Shown in pieces: positions 46,061 through 58,344 of a stretch of 64,000 bases of DNA; positions within the stretch are counted from its first letter, which is position 1; the number at the start of each line of letters is the position of its first letter. Made by a program: the position numbers and the translations under genes. Source of the DNA: CBDEUK01 sp965250225 (GTDB taxonomy: Bacteria; Pseudomonadota; Gammaproteobacteria; Eutrophobiales; Eutrophobiaceae); contig CBDFNQ010000028.1 of the NCBI GenBank assembly GCA_965250225.1, forward strand, positions 90,219-154,218, given 5' to 3'. A model generated the notes under the pieces. It worked only from the letters and a program-made list of their open reading frames with translations, had not been told where the DNA came from and searched no databases.

Positions 46061-46726
46061 TGGGCTACTTAGTCAGCATTACATTAACAAATTGCATTAT
46101 TGTACAATTACGACTGTCAGTCAGTAGGCCTACTCGGTTTGCAAGAGTATGTAATCTTATATTTCAAATGTAAAAGTGGCAATGTCCACAGCATATTGGC
46201 GTTGAAGCTTCAAACGACAAATCTGTACAAATTCAAACCCATTTTCCGCCGTGCGCCAGGTAGGCTTATCCGCTGTGTGCAAATTGGACGCAGGGCTAAA
46301 TCGGCTCCACAAAGGATGATCGGGAATTGATACCGGGAAATATGTAACAAAAAAAAAAAAATCTTTCCTCAAAAAACAAAAGAAACACAAAAGACAGACG
46401 AGCTCTCTGTGCACTCCACGGTCCACGCGAGAGAAATCCGCCTGCTTTGCCTGACTGTGTGTGTGAACTCTTCCTGAACCGAGATGTAAGTCATACGGTG
46501 ATAAATCACCGCAAGACACACAAACTCATGCCATTTACAACCGAGGGAGCCTATTCCTGGCCTGCTTACCTTATCCTCTGACGACGAATGCAGAGCACGC
46601 CGCGATAATTTCTCATTCAGCGACGAAATCGATCAAAGCGGTAATCCAGATAAAAGTTTAGGTAAATGCAGCTGGGTTGAACAGCAACAGACTGCGCCCC
46701 GTAGACCATGCATTGGCCACCACAAT

Positions 46727-46757
<31 letters not shown>

Positions 46758-47661
46758 AGAGAGAGAACCAGAAGGACTCCTCGTGCAGGAGAAACGAAAT
46801 CCTTTCTCCTTTTCCTTTTTTTTTCTTCTTCTCCTCCTTCTCCTATTTGACGTGGATGGGTAAACTGAGATTACGAAAGCAGGCGTGAGCACTCAGGTCA
46901 CGATGATAAGCGCTATCTGCCCCTGACGATTGAACTTATCACATGCTCGAGCTATACCCGGGCTTCATACACATATTAAACGTAGCCAGGGCTAGGCTGG
47001 ACTATGTCGTCGTTCACAGGTCCACCATGCATTCACCAGTGAACTCCCCCGAACCATAGCGTCACCATAGACAAGAAAAATTATGCAAATTAAGTAGCGC
47101 CAAAGCTGTGTTCAAATCAAGTGACTGCCTCTCCACACCCACTAAATCAGCCAGTGTATGTGGAAAAAACACAATACACACGAGCCGGTTACAAATATTT
47201 GCTTTCTTTTCATTTAATGCTCTGCTTGGAAATATTATGGCACGCCAGTGTATAGTGCAGTGTGGAGCCACCGCTGAGAAGGGTTTCCCAGGGATTAAAC
47301 AGAGCCCCCTATTCAGCGATTAATCATTAACCAACCTCTCCGAGACACTCCTCTATCCTTCTTTTCAGACACCAAAATGGGCTTTAATGGACACGGTCGC
47401 GTCTATTTTTTTCTCTTTTTGGTGGGGTGGGGGGGAATACTTTAATCGGATTGCAAACACCCCAAAAAACCCGATAAGGGTCTCCCAGGAAACAAACAAG
47501 GTGAATGAAATCTATTTTATTTCCTGATACGAAAACGACGACGGCTACCGTGTTTCATAAGGCGAACGGAGGAGCACGCTCAGCGAGGTATGGGAGAGAG
47601 CGAGGGGAGCCGACAGCAGGGAAATCCCTCTGCATGTTAATGGTGTCTTTTGCAGACCAAA

Positions 47662-47679
47662 GGGGGGGGGGGGGGGGGA
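47662..47679. repeat. 18-G homopolymer
   Basis: Eighteen consecutive G followed by A-rich sequence. Such runs are rare in bacteria, and G4-type structure is possible on this strand. Confidence 0.9.
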
Positions 47680-48461
47680 GAAAAAAAATAAAAAAAAACA
47701 AGATTTATGTCCTCTCGCTTCTTCTGGCTGTAAACACGTCAGTGGCTCCTTCTAGTTTTCGTTTGAGGCTGCGGGACGGAGACACGACGACACAATTAAA
47801 AAAGTAGAGCAACACCAGCGGCGTGGGAGGGCGAGTGGGACAAAAAAATTCACGCATTAGGATTTTTTTTCTTCTCTTTTTTTTAGCCAACGTGGCTTTT
47901 CTTTTCTAAACAGGAGTACGGGGGCATTTGTATAATTATTGACTCCGTTGTCTTTTGGCGAAACGCTGAGTCGCGTTACTCTTTAAAGTCACTGGGCCTG
48001 AGGGTTAAATGTCAACGAGTTAGTGGGTTGGCGTTGCTGGGGCTTAATAATAAGACACGACACTTTAGCCGTATGCTGATATGTAAATGCAAAACAACAA
48101 AAAAAAAAGTGGTGGCTAGAGTTGGAAATAGCTATATAACTATATTTGGGGAAGACCATATGGTAGTCCGAGAAAGTGTTTCCGAAGGAGTAAGGCGCCC
48201 GCTCTAAGAGGTACGGTTCCCTTCGTCATTTTTATAGTGATAAATTGCGCGACAAAGACAAGTGGACGAGAAGGAATAATTGCTATCAGCCTCCTCGTAT
48301 TGCTGCTGCTTCTGCTGCTGCGAGTCAATGTGAAATGCTTAGGCCGCGTGTCTCTCCTTGTGAGTGCCTTGGCGGGTTATTAGAAATTGAATAAGGATAT
48401 TATCACCGAGCATTCATAACTAAAATCGATACAGATATAGAGGCATGGCATGTGGACTTAC

Positions 48462-48522
48462 CGACGGCTAAGCAGGCTCTCCTGACGACCGTACAAGGGC
48501 CTGCGTTCACCTCGGCAGTATT
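48462..48522 (-). other. candidate 61-nt exon
   Basis: On the minus strand a pyrimidine tract ending TTCATTTCAG precedes AATACTGCCGAGG, and the block ends at CGTCG followed by the donor GTAAGTCC. Two of three frames are open across it. The splice sites are strong, but no protein family was recognised; it could be coding or a non-coding RNA exon. Confidence 0.35.
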
Positions 48523-51500
48523 CTGAAATGAAGAAACAGAGCACATTACACACGACACACAAACACCTAACATTGTTTAATATGTGCGTTAATATGAGTA
48601 ATATTATTTATGTAATTTGGGGTTTAAAATGATTCCTCATTTGTGGATCCACAAGCTTGGAAGAAGATTGGGCCTGTACACCAGGCAAATCAAATATATA
48701 GGTCAACGGCCTACTATTTGTATATTGAGTTTAATCAGGCCTACACATCAATAGTGTGTTAATTCTAATAAAATACACTAAAGCAATTCATTAGCCCCAT
48801 GGATTAGCTTTTATTATTGCAGTTGTGGTTGCTAAAGTAGTCGAATTAATCTGTTGTATCAGTGCAAAAACAATGACAAGTAACTATTTATAAATCACGA
48901 GTCTCTAAAGCAATGGCCATCTCGTTTAAAACATACACATACGCGTCCCATGCATAGCCTACGGATAATAGGCTACAGCACCTGAATACAATCTTAACAT
49001 CGGAGTGAAATTAACTCACAATTCAGCTCGTGCTTATTAATTATCAGGATTATTTTATCAGTGTTTTTCCCTGTTTCTTGTATTTTTCTACCACTACGCT
49101 GGAAACGGATCGAATAGTCATTAGCCCTCACGCAGCGGCTTCCCTAAGTCCCATTGCCCATAAATCACCGGCGAGCGTCGTGACCTCGGCGCGGCCGCGC
49201 GGTCCTAGATGGCACTCCGTCTTCCATTATATCCTCGTTTCCCTTCGCCGAGCGACACAATCCCACTGCTTTCCCCTTACTTTTTTAAGTAGCTCGCCTT
49301 GATTTATCATTTACTCAACAAATTCCGCGTAAAGAAAACACAATGATTGCACATGTATAGGACCACTTTAAGGCCTTGCAGGACAGGAACATTGTAGGAC
49401 AGGCGTTTTAATGAATGCTTTGCCCGAGTGCATTTACAAACACAATGCGGGTTAATTTATTGTTCTTAAATTGCACATTAAAAAATGAGAATTAGAAGTA
49501 GCACAATTAAGAAGTAAGAAGTGATACATATTTTTTTATTATAATTGAGCTCATTGTGCATGCAAGTAGTCATTGGCAATTCTGCTCACATATAGAGTAA
49601 GCGGTACATTTTAGAGGGCTATTTATATATTTGTTTTGTAAATCACCGATACCTGCAGATAGTAGGATATTAATAGCTTTCTATTACGGCTCCTTTTCCA
49701 GCCAGGCGAGAAGCCGGTGCTGTTTTTTACTGACCCCAACCTCGCGCGGCAATAACTCACGACAATAATGAACAATCGGCGGAAATACCTCAAAATAAAA
49801 TCCATCCTCCCAACGAACGGACTCTGATTTTGTCCTCATGGAAAAACATATCCGTCCGTAAACGCAGTAGGCTATACCATCCACAAAACCGTGATCCTTC
49901 CTATAGATCTTCCTTTCTCCCTATCTTTCTATTTCTCTCGATTAAAACTACAAAGCCCCGACCCCCCTCGCGGAAAGTGGGGGTAACTCGCTTATAATCA
50001 GCATCATATGCCTGGACCGAGACAACGGTTTTCTTCCCGGTGCCATAACACGGCACAGTATTATGCGCCCGCTCACGTGACGCAACGTCAACTTAAATCC
50101 CTTTTATTTGAGTCCGTGAATCATTAATGGAGGCAGTCATTGCCCCCGAGGAGAAACGGATCCGTTTGGACGGAGAAAAAAAGAGGGTTACATGACATTA
50201 CAATGGTATCTGGCAGAGGAGCAGGTCTCTCGCAGAGAAGCAGCTTTTCCACATGTCGCCCATTCAGAGGAGAGGGTGTTCTGTCAGTTTTAAAGTGCCA
50301 TATATTTACTAGCCATTAGCGCTAAGTGAGCTTGGTGGGCTATACCTGCTATGTTGAGCTTAAACGCAGCCGCAGCGACCGGGCTTTTGGAGTAGGAGCA
50401 GGACGTTTCGCGGCGAGGTGAAACAATTCGCACTGAGGAAGATGGAGAGGATTTTACCTTCCAAAACATCCCTTTAGGGTGCCCTAATTAGGGTAGCCCA
50501 TACTACAACATCTCCTCTTTAGGACCTACAGTGGAAAAGCCCGAAGCGAGTAGCCTACTCAATGCTGCCCCCGCTCTTTACTCTTGAGTTATGCTATAGC
50601 ACCCCGTGTGTCTCAGTTACCGCCATGCGTGATGTGGACGCATTATAACTCACAGCACAATAGCGTTACCTGTTCTGTCTTCTGAGGAGACGCGTGCGCC
50701 GCGGTGGTCCTAAGTGGTACATGTACCTGAGACGACCCGACGGTTAGTCCGTGACCCTACCGATTACAACACGGATCGCCATTCAACCCACATTGACTTG
50801 CTTGTTTCCTATGATCAGTTGAGTGATGTAGTTGCCTAGTAAATTATAGGGTTTAGCAAAGGGGGATGGAGGGCCAGTAGGCTACTGGGAGTAGGCCATA
50901 ATGTAACTAAAGCGATATATTGTACTATATGTAGGCCTAACTTACCACAAGTCTGCCATGGCAATTGATATAAGGTTTTTTTGTTTGTATTATTTTTTAT
51001 TTGACCTCTTGGATAAATGTTTTGACCTACATAGCTTCTCGAGATATTGCTAAAACTTATGACCGGAAGAGCACTCTTTCTTTCCCTGCAACGTTTGGCG
51101 CTTATTTCCCGTCAACATGGAGTTGCGGGCGTGGAAAAGACCAGCCACAACTATTAATCATTCTGGGCGGACATGAACATCATCCCACACCCACACCAGC
51201 CTTTGTCTTCACAAACTACAAGTTGAGCAGTAAACTTTTAAAGGCACGGGCTGGAGAAGAGCATATTTTTCAATGCACCATGCAAATAATATTATGGGCG
51301 AGAGCACCGCATGCGTAATAGCGTTACAATTTAGATAGTTTACGCGGCAGGCTATTTGAATGTCTTTATTACGTTTGCACTTTGTCGTAGTTATTTTATT
51401 TTATAATTGTACTTTCTTTTTCTTTTTTTTTTAACGGCGATTATTCAAACTGTTCTTGTTTATCCAGGATCGTCCACCATTCCAACAGGAAAGTTTGAGT

Positions 51501-53997
51501 ATGCTGGAGGCGCTGGAGAATGTTTGGCGGACTGAGCGCAGGACAGAAAGCAGACCCCCCCACTCCCACGCAGCCTTTCGCCACCGCACCTGAACTTTTC
51601 CCTGACCCGGGCAGAGACAACCAGAGACGAGTGTGAAGTTATTCGGAGTTTAAAATGCCAGAAGTTGTGGAAAAGCAGGCACTTAAGTCTGTCACGGATA
51701 TTGTTGTGTATCTTCTCACGACCTTATAAGCAAAGGCCTGTAAGACCCATAAGACATAGGCCCTTACTGGCTAATATTGTTTGAACGGTATTGTTTGAAC
51801 GTTTATACTATGTATCCGTTGTTTGAATAGAGCGAGATATGCAATCGCAAATGCATATTTGCTGACAACTAAGGGGAATTAAAGGCGCACACCTCTCGTC
51901 ACCGTTCTCCTTTTGGATGGCGGCCAGAGAGCGGTACATATCTCCCCACAATGTTGACATTCGGAGGTCTAACGAGTAGGCTTAGGTTACCGACAAACTC
52001 CACCAAAGATAAATGCTACACGAAGGTTTATAACCGTCAACATCAGGGCTAATGTGCAATTCAACAGTTGATCTTGCACACTTCTTGTTCCCTGTGTCAG
52101 GACAGAATGAGAGTTTGAATGCGTTCCAATGCTTGAAATGTGAGTAGTTCATGGTGGTGGATTGTTTTACTAGTTTCAATAAAGAGTCCATTTTTGTTTG
52201 TATTGTTTGTGTTGTAATAACTCTTGATTTTTTTCTATTTCAAAACCACAGAAACTATACTAAATTAGACGACTATTACAATTGGCCTAGTGTATAATAA
52301 TAGCTAATAACAGGCTAAGCAAAAATACTGAAAAAATATTATTAATAATAATAAAATACAAATCATTATAATCATAATACATAACACAAATCATAATAAT
52401 CATAATAACAATACCACCAATAATCTGACTAAAGACGTTGTTAATGTTTAACCTCCGACTTGATTGTCTTTTGCCCCTCAGGTTGTCAAGCCTTTCAGCT
52501 GCGTCGACAACGTAGTAAAACACAAAAGACTCCTCACACCGTTCATGGTACTTTAAACTAACTCGGCTATTAACTGTTTAAGTTTTAAGACAAAGTTACA
52601 CATACATCATGTATAAGGTATAATCTTAGCCTATAAGGTATAGCCTACTAATGAGGCGAAAGAGCTTCACTCTATTTCTTTAGTTTTAAGTTAAAATGTG
52701 TTCTTAACCTAATAGACTCCCTATTTGTTTAAATTTAACCTTTTCTCAGGTGATACATGTTTTAGCTTTTGAATCAATAGGCTATATCAACAGATTGGTT
52801 GCCACATAGTGGTTTATTTAGGCATTGTTCTTAATGATATACTATATTAAGAGCCTTATATTTATTAGAATGTACATATTTTGCGATCAACCGACCGTTT
52901 ACATTTTTGTCTCTTTGTTTTTGGCATTATCACTGAGCACATCAGCAGGCTATACCAGACAGTGTTGTACATTGTTCAATCATGTATAATCACGCAGACA
53001 CTTGCTAAGCACCCAAAACATGTATTATTAAAAGTCGTGTTTATACTTTTTTTTTTTCATAATGGGAACATAAATGGTTAGTCGCCCGGAAGAAATTAAT
53101 GAAGGTGCGGCGGTCATAGCACACACACCACATCACAACATGTCTATCGTTTTTTTTTTGGTTTCTTTTTGTTTGTTTTCATTTTACACACGATTGCTTA
53201 GTCACCAGAGAGGGGCTGTCTTACGCCAGGTAGGCCAAAACTACAGAAATGTGAAATCCCAAAGGAATTACAGAGAACCAGATACATACTCACACAGAGT
53301 CACGAAGGGTTCTTCACCAGGAAGGAATAACGTAGAGCTTATCGCCAGAAATGTATCTCGCACACTGCTGAGGATCATGTCAAATGGAAATACGGGAGAA
53401 TTTCATATCTATTTCTGACCCGGGGGCATTCATTATTCAACGAGTCACGTGGGTGAGGGAATTAAAATTTCAGAACCCTGGAAGTGACCTCCACTCTTGA
53501 ATAAAATGAGGGGAAATCTTGAATTTAACTAGTTCGACGTCTTGAAAGGTTGCGTAAAATGGGTGCCAATCAGGTCAAACGCCATTTTTTTGCACATACC
53601 TACAACTATGTCTGTGCACAAAGTATGCCCTGAGTGATTGTGACAATAGCAGATAAAAAGTCAGTGGCCATTATATGACGATTTCATATATATATGGACT
53701 TAAGAATCAATGTAAATTACTTTGCTGTGCGCACACATAGCCAAACTGGTTGTTTTATGGCCTATCCAAATTTTCAATTAGTGCAAGTTAATAGGAAAGC
53801 TATAGCCCTCATATAATACAGATACATTAACTAAAAAAGAGCTGGAATTCATACCATGTTATACATTTCGTTGTTGCATGTATCCTGGCGATTAGGCCAT
53901 GGTAAACTACTTCAGTAACACTGCTGTAAAGAAATGTATAAAAGAAAATTGAAAACGTTTAGTAGAAATAGAAGTCACACTACAGGTCACACTATAG

Positions 53998-54015
53998 GTC
54001 TACACATTTTTCCAG
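53998..54015. other. probable artificial junction 2
   Basis: The acylase frame is open without a stop back to 53998, and codons from about 54013 read like its N-terminal region (FAGATGTRHGFRRW), while sequence before about 54005 is fish-like. The bacterial gene is therefore cut mid-frame. Confidence 0.75.
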
Positions 54016-56406
54016 CGCATTGCATTCGCTGGGGCAACCGGGACTCGCCATGGGTTTCGGCGCTGGATGCAACGGCCGTTACCCCCCAACTACGGTCGCA
54101 TCTCTCTCTCAGGTTTACATAAACCCGTTGAAATCATCCGTGACACATGGGGTATTCCCCACATCTACGCTAAAACTGAACATGATCTATTCTACGCCCA
54201 AGGCTTTGTCCACGCCCAAGACCGCCTCTTCCAAATGGACGTTAATCGACGGCTGGGACTGGGACAACTGAGTGAAATCATCGGCAACAGCGGTCTTGCT
54301 TCCGACCGTTTCGCCCGTTTCTTCGGCTGGCGACGCGCTGCCGAAGCCCAAATTGCAGGCGCAGATGCTGATACCCTAAAGATTGCTGCAGCCTATGCCG
54401 CTGGTGTTAACGCCTTCATCCAACAGGGCAAACTGCCCATCGAATTTTCCGTGCTGGCCTATAAACCAACAGCTTGGCAGCCTCTTGATATTTCTGCCTG
54501 GGGAGCCGTTCTCGCCTGGGGACTCTCCGTCAATTGGGAAACAGAACTGATCCGCAGCCAGTTTATCGAAAGGCTTGGCGTTGAAAAAGCGGCTCAAATG
54601 AACCTGAACTACAGCAATATGTACGAAACCATCCTGCCGGATGCACAGGTGGGGGCCCGTTTGGCGGCTGCGATGCTGGACGCCTACCATGAAGTGATGG
54701 CCCATTTGCCACTTGGCCCTGCACCTGTTGGACAAGGTGTGGGCAGCAACAATTGGGCTATTAGCGGCCAAAATACGCTCAGTGGTCGTCCCATCTTGGC
54801 AAACGACCCCCATTTACCGCCCATTTTTCCCACCATTTGGTATGCTAACCATCTCGTTGGTGCGGATTATAACGTGGCGGGCTACGCCACACCCGGCGTT
54901 CCGGGGGTGATCATTGGGCATAACGAGCATGTTGCTTGGGGTGTAACCAACGCTTTTCCCGATGTCCAAGATATTTACATTGAACGTTTCCATCCAGACA
55001 ACCCTCATTTGTATGAGGTGGATGGTGAATGGTTCGAGGCAGAGGTTGTCACGGAAACAATCCGAGTTCGCGGACGCAAACCTGTTGTTGAAACGGTGCG
55101 CTATACCCGCAACGGCCCCGTGATTTCTGACTATTTGCCTGAAGAAGTTGGGGATTTGTCACTGCGGTGGGCATCATACAGCCATAACAATCATTTAGGT
55201 GCCGTTCTTGAAATAAATCGTGCCCACAATTGGAAAACCTTTCGGGATGGGTTGCGCCATTGGGGATTCCCCAGTCAAAATGTCATCTATGCGGATGTGG
55301 CGGGCAATATTGGCTATATGTTGCCGGGGCTTATCCCTAAACGGCAACGCGGGGAAGGGTTGGTTCCCTCACCTGGCTGGGACAGCAGCTATGATTGGGC
55401 AGGCTGGATTCCCTTTGAAGAGCTTCCTGTCCGTTTCAATCCGCCAGAAGGGGTCATTGCCACGGCAAATAACCTCCAGGTTGGGGACAATTATCCCCAT
55501 TTGCTGACAGGTGAATGGTTGCCACCTTACCGAGCTATGCGGATTTTACAGATGATTGAGGCAGCAAAACCTGTAACTTTGGAGGATAACGGCCGTTTCC
55601 AGCAAGATACCCACTCCCTCATGGCACAACGATTTTTGCAAGCTACATTGCCCATCCTAACTGGCTTGCCTAACCTCACACCCCAAGCCGCCTGGGCATT
55701 AGAACTTTTGCGTGGCTGGGATTATGATATGCACCCCGATCAGGTTGCACCAACCCTCTACTTTGGCACGTTGATCCATTTTACCCATGCTACGATTGCC
55801 CAAGCAGTTGGCACAGAACTGGCGGTAATGCTCATGGATAAGGGACATGGTGCAGGGTATCCCGGTCTGCCTTTCCACGAGATTTCCTTTGGATTAGCCT
55901 TGAATTGGCTGGATACGGGTGCGCCAGAGTGGGTGGGGACTATTGAGCCATTGCTCCTTCCCGCGCTTGAGAAGACATTGACACTGCTTACAGATCAATT
56001 TGGCAAAGAGCCTGTTCGGTGGTTGTGGGGAGATTTACATAAGATTGAACTGCATCATCACTTAACCCATTTACCGGGTGTGGGTCGCCTCTGGAAACCA
56101 CTTGAAATGCGTGTTGGCGGGGATGGCTACACGGTTAATCAAGCCGATCTTTCACCCCATTTTCCACCAGACCCAGTCAACATTATTGCCAGTTGCCGCC
56201 TGATTATGGATGTGGGCGAATGGGACAACTCGATGGCCGCGCTGCCGGGTGGGCAGTCGGGTCATCCCGCCAGCCCACATTATCAGGATGGGGTGGAAGG
56301 GTGGTTAAACGGCCGTTACCACCCTCTCCTATTCTCCCGTGAGCGCATCGAAGCCGCAGCAGAAGGTTGGATATTACTCATAAATCAACCAACTCCGCCT
56401 CAATAA
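54013..56406 (+). CDS. penicillin acylase family protein, 5'-truncated
   Basis: Ntn hydrolase of the penicillin G/acyl-homoserine-lactone acylase family. The visible frame has RDTWGIPHIYA, AQGFVHAQDRLFQMD and the self-cleavage site GSNNWAIS, with the nucleophile Ser about residue 227 counted from the ATG at 54067; NDPHL and HNEHVAWGVTN follow. From ATG 54067 there are 779 residues, but the frame continues upstream with FAGATGTRHGFRRW, so the start, and probably a signal segment, is lost at the junction. Substrate unknown. It converges on the next gene, with 29 bp overlap. Confidence 0.85.
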   Translation, partial: QRIAFAGATGTRHGFRRWMQRPLPPNYGRISLSGLHKPVEIIRDTWGIPHIYAKTEHDLFYAQGFVHAQDRLFQMDVNRRLGLGQLSEIIGNSGLASDRFARFFGWRRAAEAQIAGADADTLKIAAAYAAGVNAFIQQGKLPIEFSVLAYKPTAWQPLDISAWGAVLAWGLSVNWETELIRSQFIERLGVEKAAQMNLNYSNMYETILPDAQVGARLAAAMLDAYHEVMAHLPLGPAPVGQGVGSNNWAISGQNTLSGRPILANDPHLPPIFPTIWYANHLVGADYNVAGYATPGVPGVIIGHNEHVAWGVTNAFPDVQDIYIERFHPDNPHLYEVDGEWFEAEVVTETIRVRGRKPVVETVRYTRNGPVISDYLPEEVGDLSLRWASYSHNNHLGAVLEINRAHNWKTFRDGLRHWGFPSQNVIYADVAGNIGYMLPGLIPKRQRGEGLVPSPGWDSSYDWAGWIPFEELPVRFNPPEGVIATANNLQVGDNYPHLLTGEWLPPYRAMRILQMIEAAKPVTLEDNGRFQQDTHSLMAQRFLQATLPILTGLPNLTPQAAWALELLRGWDYDMHPDQVAPTLYFGTLIHFTHATIAQAVGTELAVMLMDKGHGAGYPGLPFHEISFGLALNWLDTGAPEWVGTIEPLLLPALEKTLTLLTDQFGKEPVRWLWGDLHKIELHHHLTHLPGVGRLWKPLEMRVGGDGYTVNQADLSPHFPPDPVNIIASCRLIMDVGEWDNSMAALPGGQSGHPASPHYQDGVEGWLNGRYHPLLFSRERIEAAAEGWILLINQPTPPQ

Positions 56407-56710
56407 ATTGTTTAACCCCGTCTCCACCTCGTGGACGTAGCCAAACAGACCCTCTACGTGGCATAAAAACCAACTCAATCTGGAAAAAAGAGCAACATTG
56501 CCGTTCCACAAGCGTAAAAGCAAGCAACTCATGTGCGACTGAATCCGTGTTTGGAAAGCGGAAAGCGTAGCCGTCCGCCAATTTTTGCTTTTCTTTTATT
56601 TTGCTCCAAAGATTACCCAGGCCGTCCTGGCGGCGGGTAGCCATTTCTTCTCCAGTTAGCTCACAGGCAATAGGAATATCGGAGATGGGTATATCAAGTG
56701 GAGTGGTCAT
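56378..56710 (-). CDS. unknown protein of the ars cluster
   Basis: 110 residues, containing CELTGEEMATRR near the N terminus and VERQCCSFFQIEL around residue 68-80. The adjacent Cys pair could bind a thiophilic metal or arsenite. It is on the same strand as the two methyltransferases and arsR, and may belong to the same unit. No certain family. Confidence 0.6.
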   Translation of the reverse strand: MTTPLDIPISDIPIACELTGEEMATRRQDGLGNLWSKIKEKQKLADGYAFRFPNTDSVAHELLAFTLVERQCCSFFQIELVFMPRRGSVWLRPRGGDGVKQFIEAELVDL

Positions 56711-56749
56711 AATGTCTCTTTACCGTATCTTCTCATATTTCAGAGCAAT

Positions 56750-56801
56750 CCTCCGGGAGGTTTGAACCATGGTCTAGGTTTTGGCTTAAACCTCCCGGAG
56801 G
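56750..56801. repeat. inverted repeat between ars genes
   Basis: CCTCCGGGAGGTTT (56750-56763) pairs perfectly with AAACCTCCCGGAGG (56788-56801), loop 24 nt. Each arm is itself partly palindromic. No T run follows, so it is more likely a dispersed repeat than a terminator. Confidence 0.6.
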
Positions 56802-56821
56802 CTCCCCTGGTTATTGAAATG

Positions 56822-57481
56822 TTACTCTTTAACGCCACAAATAATCTCTGATGGGAATGTCATTTGACTAATAAATTCACGTTTCGTTGCCGAAAAGCCC
56901 GCCTGCTGAACTTGGTCGAGCAAAGCAATGCCTCGGCATCCACCTAGCCAAGCGGGCTGAATGCGATACACCATTTCCCAAATACCGTTGTACCAGCGTT
57001 CGCCTTGAGCCATATTCGCCATAACGAGCCGTCCACCCGGACGCAGAACTCGTCTAAACTCGCGCAAAACATGCTCAAAATCTGTTTCCGGCAGGAGATC
57101 AAACATGTAATTGTTTACCAGTAAATCAAAGGATGCATCTGCAAAGGGTAAATTATAAGCGTCCCCAACTCGTAGGTCGTAATTGGTTGCCGCTGTGGTT
57201 GCCGCTTTTTCCTGAGCTTTTGCCAACATTTCTTCAGTTAGGTCAATGCCAACATTTTTCCCGCTTGGATTCTGGTGCAAGATTTGCTCAAACATAAGTC
57301 CAGTCCCAACTGCGACTTCGATAATATCTTCGCCATCCTGAATTCCCGCTACATCTAAGCATTTTTGGCGGGCTTTAGATTCCGTCAACTCGCCCCACAG
57401 GTCATAGACGGGTGCGATGCGACCGTATCTGTTGGTCACGTCTGATTTTGTGAATTTTGCCGGGAGGGTTGCTGTTTTCAT
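56822..57481 (-). CDS. UbiE-type SAM methyltransferase
   Basis: 219 residues; motif I is IIEVAVGTGLMFEQIL, then GIDLTEEMLAKA and LLVNNYMFDLLPETDFE, and RRVLRPGGRLVMAN. The class is certain, the substrate is not. It lies 6 bp after arsM on the same strand, so a role in arsenic or another metalloid methylation is possible, but it lacks the ArsM cysteines. Confidence 0.75.
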   Translation of the reverse strand: MKTATLPAKFTKSDVTNRYGRIAPVYDLWGELTESKARQKCLDVAGIQDGEDIIEVAVGTGLMFEQILHQNPSGKNVGIDLTEEMLAKAQEKAATTAATNYDLRVGDAYNLPFADASFDLLVNNYMFDLLPETDFEHVLREFRRVLRPGGRLVMANMAQGERWYNGIWEMVYRIQPAWLGGCRGIALLDQVQQAGFSATKREFISQMTFPSEIICGVKE

Positions 57482-57487
57482 CTCTAA

Positions 57488-58291
57488 TTACTCCTTGTAG
57501 GCAACCACACGGGCGCTGAAAATGCGGGCGGAGTCAGTTGAATGGAGCGTATCGGCTAATTCTACGTCTGGATTTGCCTTGTCACGGACGGAGATGTTGC
57601 TAAATCCGGCTGCTTTCATGGCGGTTACATAATCAGTCACATCTTCGGCACCGGTGATGCAGCCCGCCCAGGCGGACATGTCAGCTCGTTCTTGGGGTGT
57701 AAATTGCCCAATCGTGACCATATCTGAGGCGGCCAGTTTGCCACCCGGCTTGAGAACACGGAAAGATTCGCGGAAAACGGCCGTTTTATCCGGGCTTAGA
57801 TTGATGACACAATTAGAGATAATTACATCAACACTGTTTGTCTCAACCGGCAAATCTTCGATTTGCCCTTGGCGGAATTCCACATTTTCCACACCCAGCT
57901 TGGCTTTATTCCGATTGGCCTTTTCCAGCATGGAAGGGGTCATGTCTACGCCAATCACATGTCCTTCGGAGCCAACCTGGCGAGCAGCCATGAAGCAATC
58001 TATGCCACCGCCGGAACCAAGATCGAGAATGGTTTGCCCCGGCTTGAGTTGGGCTAGGGTGATGGGATCACCACAGCCTAACGAGAGACCCGTCACGTCT
58101 TCTGGCAGCCAGCTTGTGTCGGCCGTGTATAAATTTGTGAATAAATCACTCGTTTCGGCATCATTTTCACCACAGCAGGTGTCATCTTCGCTGCAACAAC
58201 TGGCCTGAACATCTAGTTTGAAATCGTCGGCGAAACGGCCGTATCGTTCTTTCACTTCTTCATGTATTTTTTCGGGGGATGGAGTTGTCAT
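57488..58291 (-). CDS. arsM: arsenite methyltransferase ArsM
   Basis: Adds methyl groups from SAM to As(III), giving volatile or less bound methylarsenicals. 267 residues: ASCCSEDDTCC near residue 30-40, motif I LDLGSGGGIDCFMAA, SNCVINL and WAGCITGA, which together supply the three conserved arsenite-binding Cys. Length and Cys spacing fit bacterial ArsM. It lies between arsR and the second methyltransferase on the same strand. Confidence 0.88.
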   Translation of the reverse strand: MTTPSPEKIHEEVKERYGRFADDFKLDVQASCCSEDDTCCGENDAETSDLFTNLYTADTSWLPEDVTGLSLGCGDPITLAQLKPGQTILDLGSGGGIDCFMAARQVGSEGHVIGVDMTPSMLEKANRNKAKLGVENVEFRQGQIEDLPVETNSVDVIISNCVINLSPDKTAVFRESFRVLKPGGKLAASDMVTIGQFTPQERADMSAWAGCITGAEDVTDYVTAMKAAGFSNISVRDKANPDVELADTLHSTDSARIFSARVVAYKE

Positions 58292-58344
58292 TATTCACCT
58301 CATATTGACATTTGTCTATGTGTATATGTAAAAAAAGGGGCTGC

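Noticed and set aside
51474..51595. Possible plus-strand exon after a long pyrimidine tract ending TTTATCCAG
   Set aside because: A 40-codon open frame follows, but there is no donor site, no recognisable protein and the other candidate exon is on the opposite strand.
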